A stretch of DNA of 64,000 nucleotides, taken from contig NZ_CP108938.1 of assembly GCF_036347135.1 (NCBI RefSeq), forward strand, positions 7,316,001-7,380,000. Direction: 5' to 3'. This DNA comes from Streptomyces sp. NBC_00775 (GTDB lineage: Bacteria; Actinomycetota; Actinomycetes; Streptomycetales; Streptomycetaceae). Numbering within the stretch: the first letter of the stretch is position 1; every line of letters starts with the position of its first letter. The notes beneath the pieces were generated by a model that searched no databases, had not been told where the DNA came from, and worked only from the letters and a program-made list of their open reading frames with translations. Below are positions 62,686 to 64,000 of the stretch, piece by piece. The position numbers and the translations under genes were made by a program.

Positions 62686-62884
62686 TCTCGTCCCCGGATG
62701 TGAATGCAAATCACATGTACGTACGGGATGCGACGCTACGGAGGCTGCGGTACGGCGTCAAGTGGCTTGATATGAAGCTTGGTTGACCTGCGGATTCGTT
62801 TCGCCGTACGGGCTGGCGGGCAAGGATCGTGCAGCGTTTGTCCCGGTCCACCGGGCCGGGGGAAACCGGGGGAGGGGGAGCACT

Positions 62885-63829
62885 GTGCGTGACCATGTGC
62901 GGACGAGGGACGGGCGGCTGCTGCGCGTCGAGGTCTCGGGGGATCCGCGCGGTCGCCCGGTGTTCCTGCTGCACGGGATGCCCGGCAGCCGGGTCGGACC
63001 CCGGCCGCGGTCCATGTTCCTGTACCAGCGCGGCACCCGGCTCATCAGCTACGACCGTCCGGGGTACGGGGGTTCCGACCGTATGCAGGGACGCCGCGTC
63101 GTCGACGTGGTGCAGGACGTGGCGGAGGTCGCCGACGCCCTGGGCATCGAGCGGTTCGCGGTGGCCGGGCGGTCCGGAGGCGCTCCGCACGCGCTGGCGT
63201 GTGCCGCGTTGATGCCGGAGCGGGTGACTCGGGCCGCGGCGCTGGTCGGGCTGGCGCCGCGCAATGCCGAGGGGCTGGACTGGTTCGCGGGGATGGCGCC
63301 GTCGAACGTCAATGAGTTCCGGACCGCGTTCACCGATCCCGAGCGGTTTGTCGCTCGGCTGATTCCGCGGTCCGCCGCGATTCGGCGGGATCCTGTGCGG
63401 TTGCTGGAGGAGCTGCGGCACGAACTCACCGATGACGACCGGCAGATTGTGTCGGACAACACGATCCGGTCGATGCTGTTGCGCAACTACCGGGAGGCGT
63501 TGCGGACTTCGCCGTACGGGTGGGTGGACGACGCGCTGGCGTTGACCGGGCGGTGGGGGTTCGAGCCGGCGGAGATTCAGGTGCCGGTGTTGCTGTGGCA
63601 CGGGGTGAAGGACGTGTTCTCCCCTGCCTCCCACTCGTCCTGGCTCGCGGCGCGCATTCCCCGGGCGACAGCGGTCCTCGAACCCACCGCCGCCCACTTT
63701 GCCGCGCTACGGGCCCTTCCGAAGGTCCTGACCTGGCTCCTCGCCGACCCCACCACCGAGAGTCTCGCCCCCGCCGCCCCTACCCGTCCCATCCGCACCT
63801 GGGGGCTGCGCCCCCAGACCCCCGCTTAA
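62885..63829 (+). CDS. Alpha/beta-fold hydrolase with repeat-encoded C-terminal tail
   Basis: A 314-residue hydrolase. The oxyanion region is FLLHGMPGSRVGPRPR, the nucleophile elbow VAGRSGGAPHAL, the acid Asp in HGVKDVFSPASH and the His in PTAAHFAAL, so the triad is complete. The substrate is unknown. The GTG start follows a long G-rich ribosome site (GGGGGAGGGGGAG). The last 22 or so residues (SLAPAAPTRPIRTWGLRPQT) are encoded by the dispersed intergenic repeat (copy C), so the original stop has been lost and replaced. Confidence 0.88.
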   Translation: MRDHVRTRDGRLLRVEVSGDPRGRPVFLLHGMPGSRVGPRPRSMFLYQRGTRLISYDRPGYGGSDRMQGRRVVDVVQDVAEVADALGIERFAVAGRSGGAPHALACAALMPERVTRAAALVGLAPRNAEGLDWFAGMAPSNVNEFRTAFTDPERFVARLIPRSAAIRRDPVRLLEELRHELTDDDRQIVSDNTIRSMLLRNYREALRTSPYGWVDDALALTGRWGFEPAEIQVPVLLWHGVKDVFSPASHSSWLAARIPRATAVLEPTAAHFAALRALPKVLTWLLADPTTESLAPAAPTRPIRTWGLRPQTPA

Positions 63830-63912
63830 ACGTCGGCTGCGGGTGGGTGGGGGCTGGTCGCGCAGTTCCCCGCGCCCCTTAAGGGGCGCGGGGAACTGCG
63901 CAATCTTTTAAG
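63764..63912 (+). repeat. Dispersed palindromic intergenic repeat, copy C
   Basis: Same order as copy A: CTCGCCCCCGCCGCCCCTACCCGTC, CCTGGGGGCTGCGCCCCCAG, AGACCCCCGCTTAAA, a spacer, then a perfect 42-bp palindrome (63860-63901) formed by GCGCAGTTCCCCGCGCCCCTT and its reverse complement, followed by AATCTTTTAAGCG. The left part is translated as the tail of the hydrolase at 62885. Confidence 0.9.
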
Positions 63913-63953
63913 CGCACCCCCACCCACCCGCACCCGACACACAACCCCCAGGG

Positions 63954-64000
63954 TCACACCGCCAGCGGCTCCAGGTCGCGGTAGATGCGCCGCTCGTCCG
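63954..64000 (-). CDS. C-terminal end of an unidentified gene (partial)
   Basis: The minus strand reads DERRIYRDLEPLAV and a TGA at 63954-63956. The rest lies beyond the right edge. It is too short to identify. Confidence 0.5.
   Translation of the reverse strand, partial: DERRIYRDLEPLAV

Noticed and set aside
62717..62724. GTACGTAC palindrome as operator between the SDR and hydrolase genes
   Set aside because: Only eight bases with no extended symmetry; too short to assert.

Overview
The window is high-GC actinobacterial DNA and almost certainly a Streptomyces chromosome. It carries hrdA-type sigma factor and dnaG genes, GlnR- and SoxR-type operators, many TAnnnT-N6-ATG leaderless starts, Tat/lipoprotein and LAxTG surface proteins, and a recurrent GCGCAGTTCCCCGCGCCCC palindrome. 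From memory (not checked), the order nirB ... nasA ... dgt - dnaG - hrdA - ABC pair - sugar kinase resembles the S. coelicolor region around SCO2487-SCO2462.

Layout. 1-3481: nitrite reductase NirB (cut by the left edge) and a second FAD reductase, behind a four-half-site GlnR box. 3482-7170: 24-bp tandem repeats, a sensor-domain protein / histidine kinase / NarL-type regulator operon, and a TSUP permease. 7186-10788: HtrA-like protease, class F sortase with a small secreted protein, and an FMN reductase under a SoxR box. 11028-15396: an accessory patch of lower GC, with a small secreted protein, an orphan membrane protein, two inverted IS remnants and, between them, a GntR/membrane-protein pair. 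15626-19805: SUMF1-domain protein, M4 metalloprotease, GGCT protein, Tat-exported dioxygenase-fold lipoprotein. 19861-26070: assimilatory nitrate reductase NasA (GlnR box), divergent from an adenylation-domain / membrane oxidoreductase / crotonase operon. 26118-41805: housekeeping genes, including a CbiX-type chelatase (sirohaem for NirB), dGTPase, ferredoxin-reductase-like protein, DnaG, HrdA, a heterodimeric ABC exporter and a sugar kinase. 41952-42344: two tRNA-Asn and one CAT-anticodon tRNA.

42386-59531 is an accessory block starting at these tRNAs. It holds a phage-type endolysin, an MFS/AraC pair, a VapBC toxin-antitoxin, a formaldehyde dehydrogenase / FdhF-like pair enclosed by 153-bp direct repeats of the vapC 3' end, and a three-gene, translationally coupled operon. 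That operon encodes an LCAT-like alpha/beta hydrolase, a 1852-residue STAND-type ATPase with a transglutaminase-like N-terminus and 17 near-identical 47-residue TPR units, and a CHAT-domain caspase-like protease. It looks like a sensor-protease-lipid-hydrolase conflict (defence or programmed-death) system and is the most interesting locus here.

59647-64000 returns to ordinary chromosome: an LAxTG surface protein, two short-chain dehydrogenases, an alpha/beta hydrolase whose C-terminus is encoded by the dispersed repeat, and the end of a further gene.

Working together: NasA reduces nitrate to nitrite, NirB reduces nitrite to ammonium, the chelatase supplies sirohaem, and both reductase promoters carry GlnR-type boxes, so this is a distributed nitrate-assimilation regulon. 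All functional calls rest on reading motifs by eye; no database search was run.
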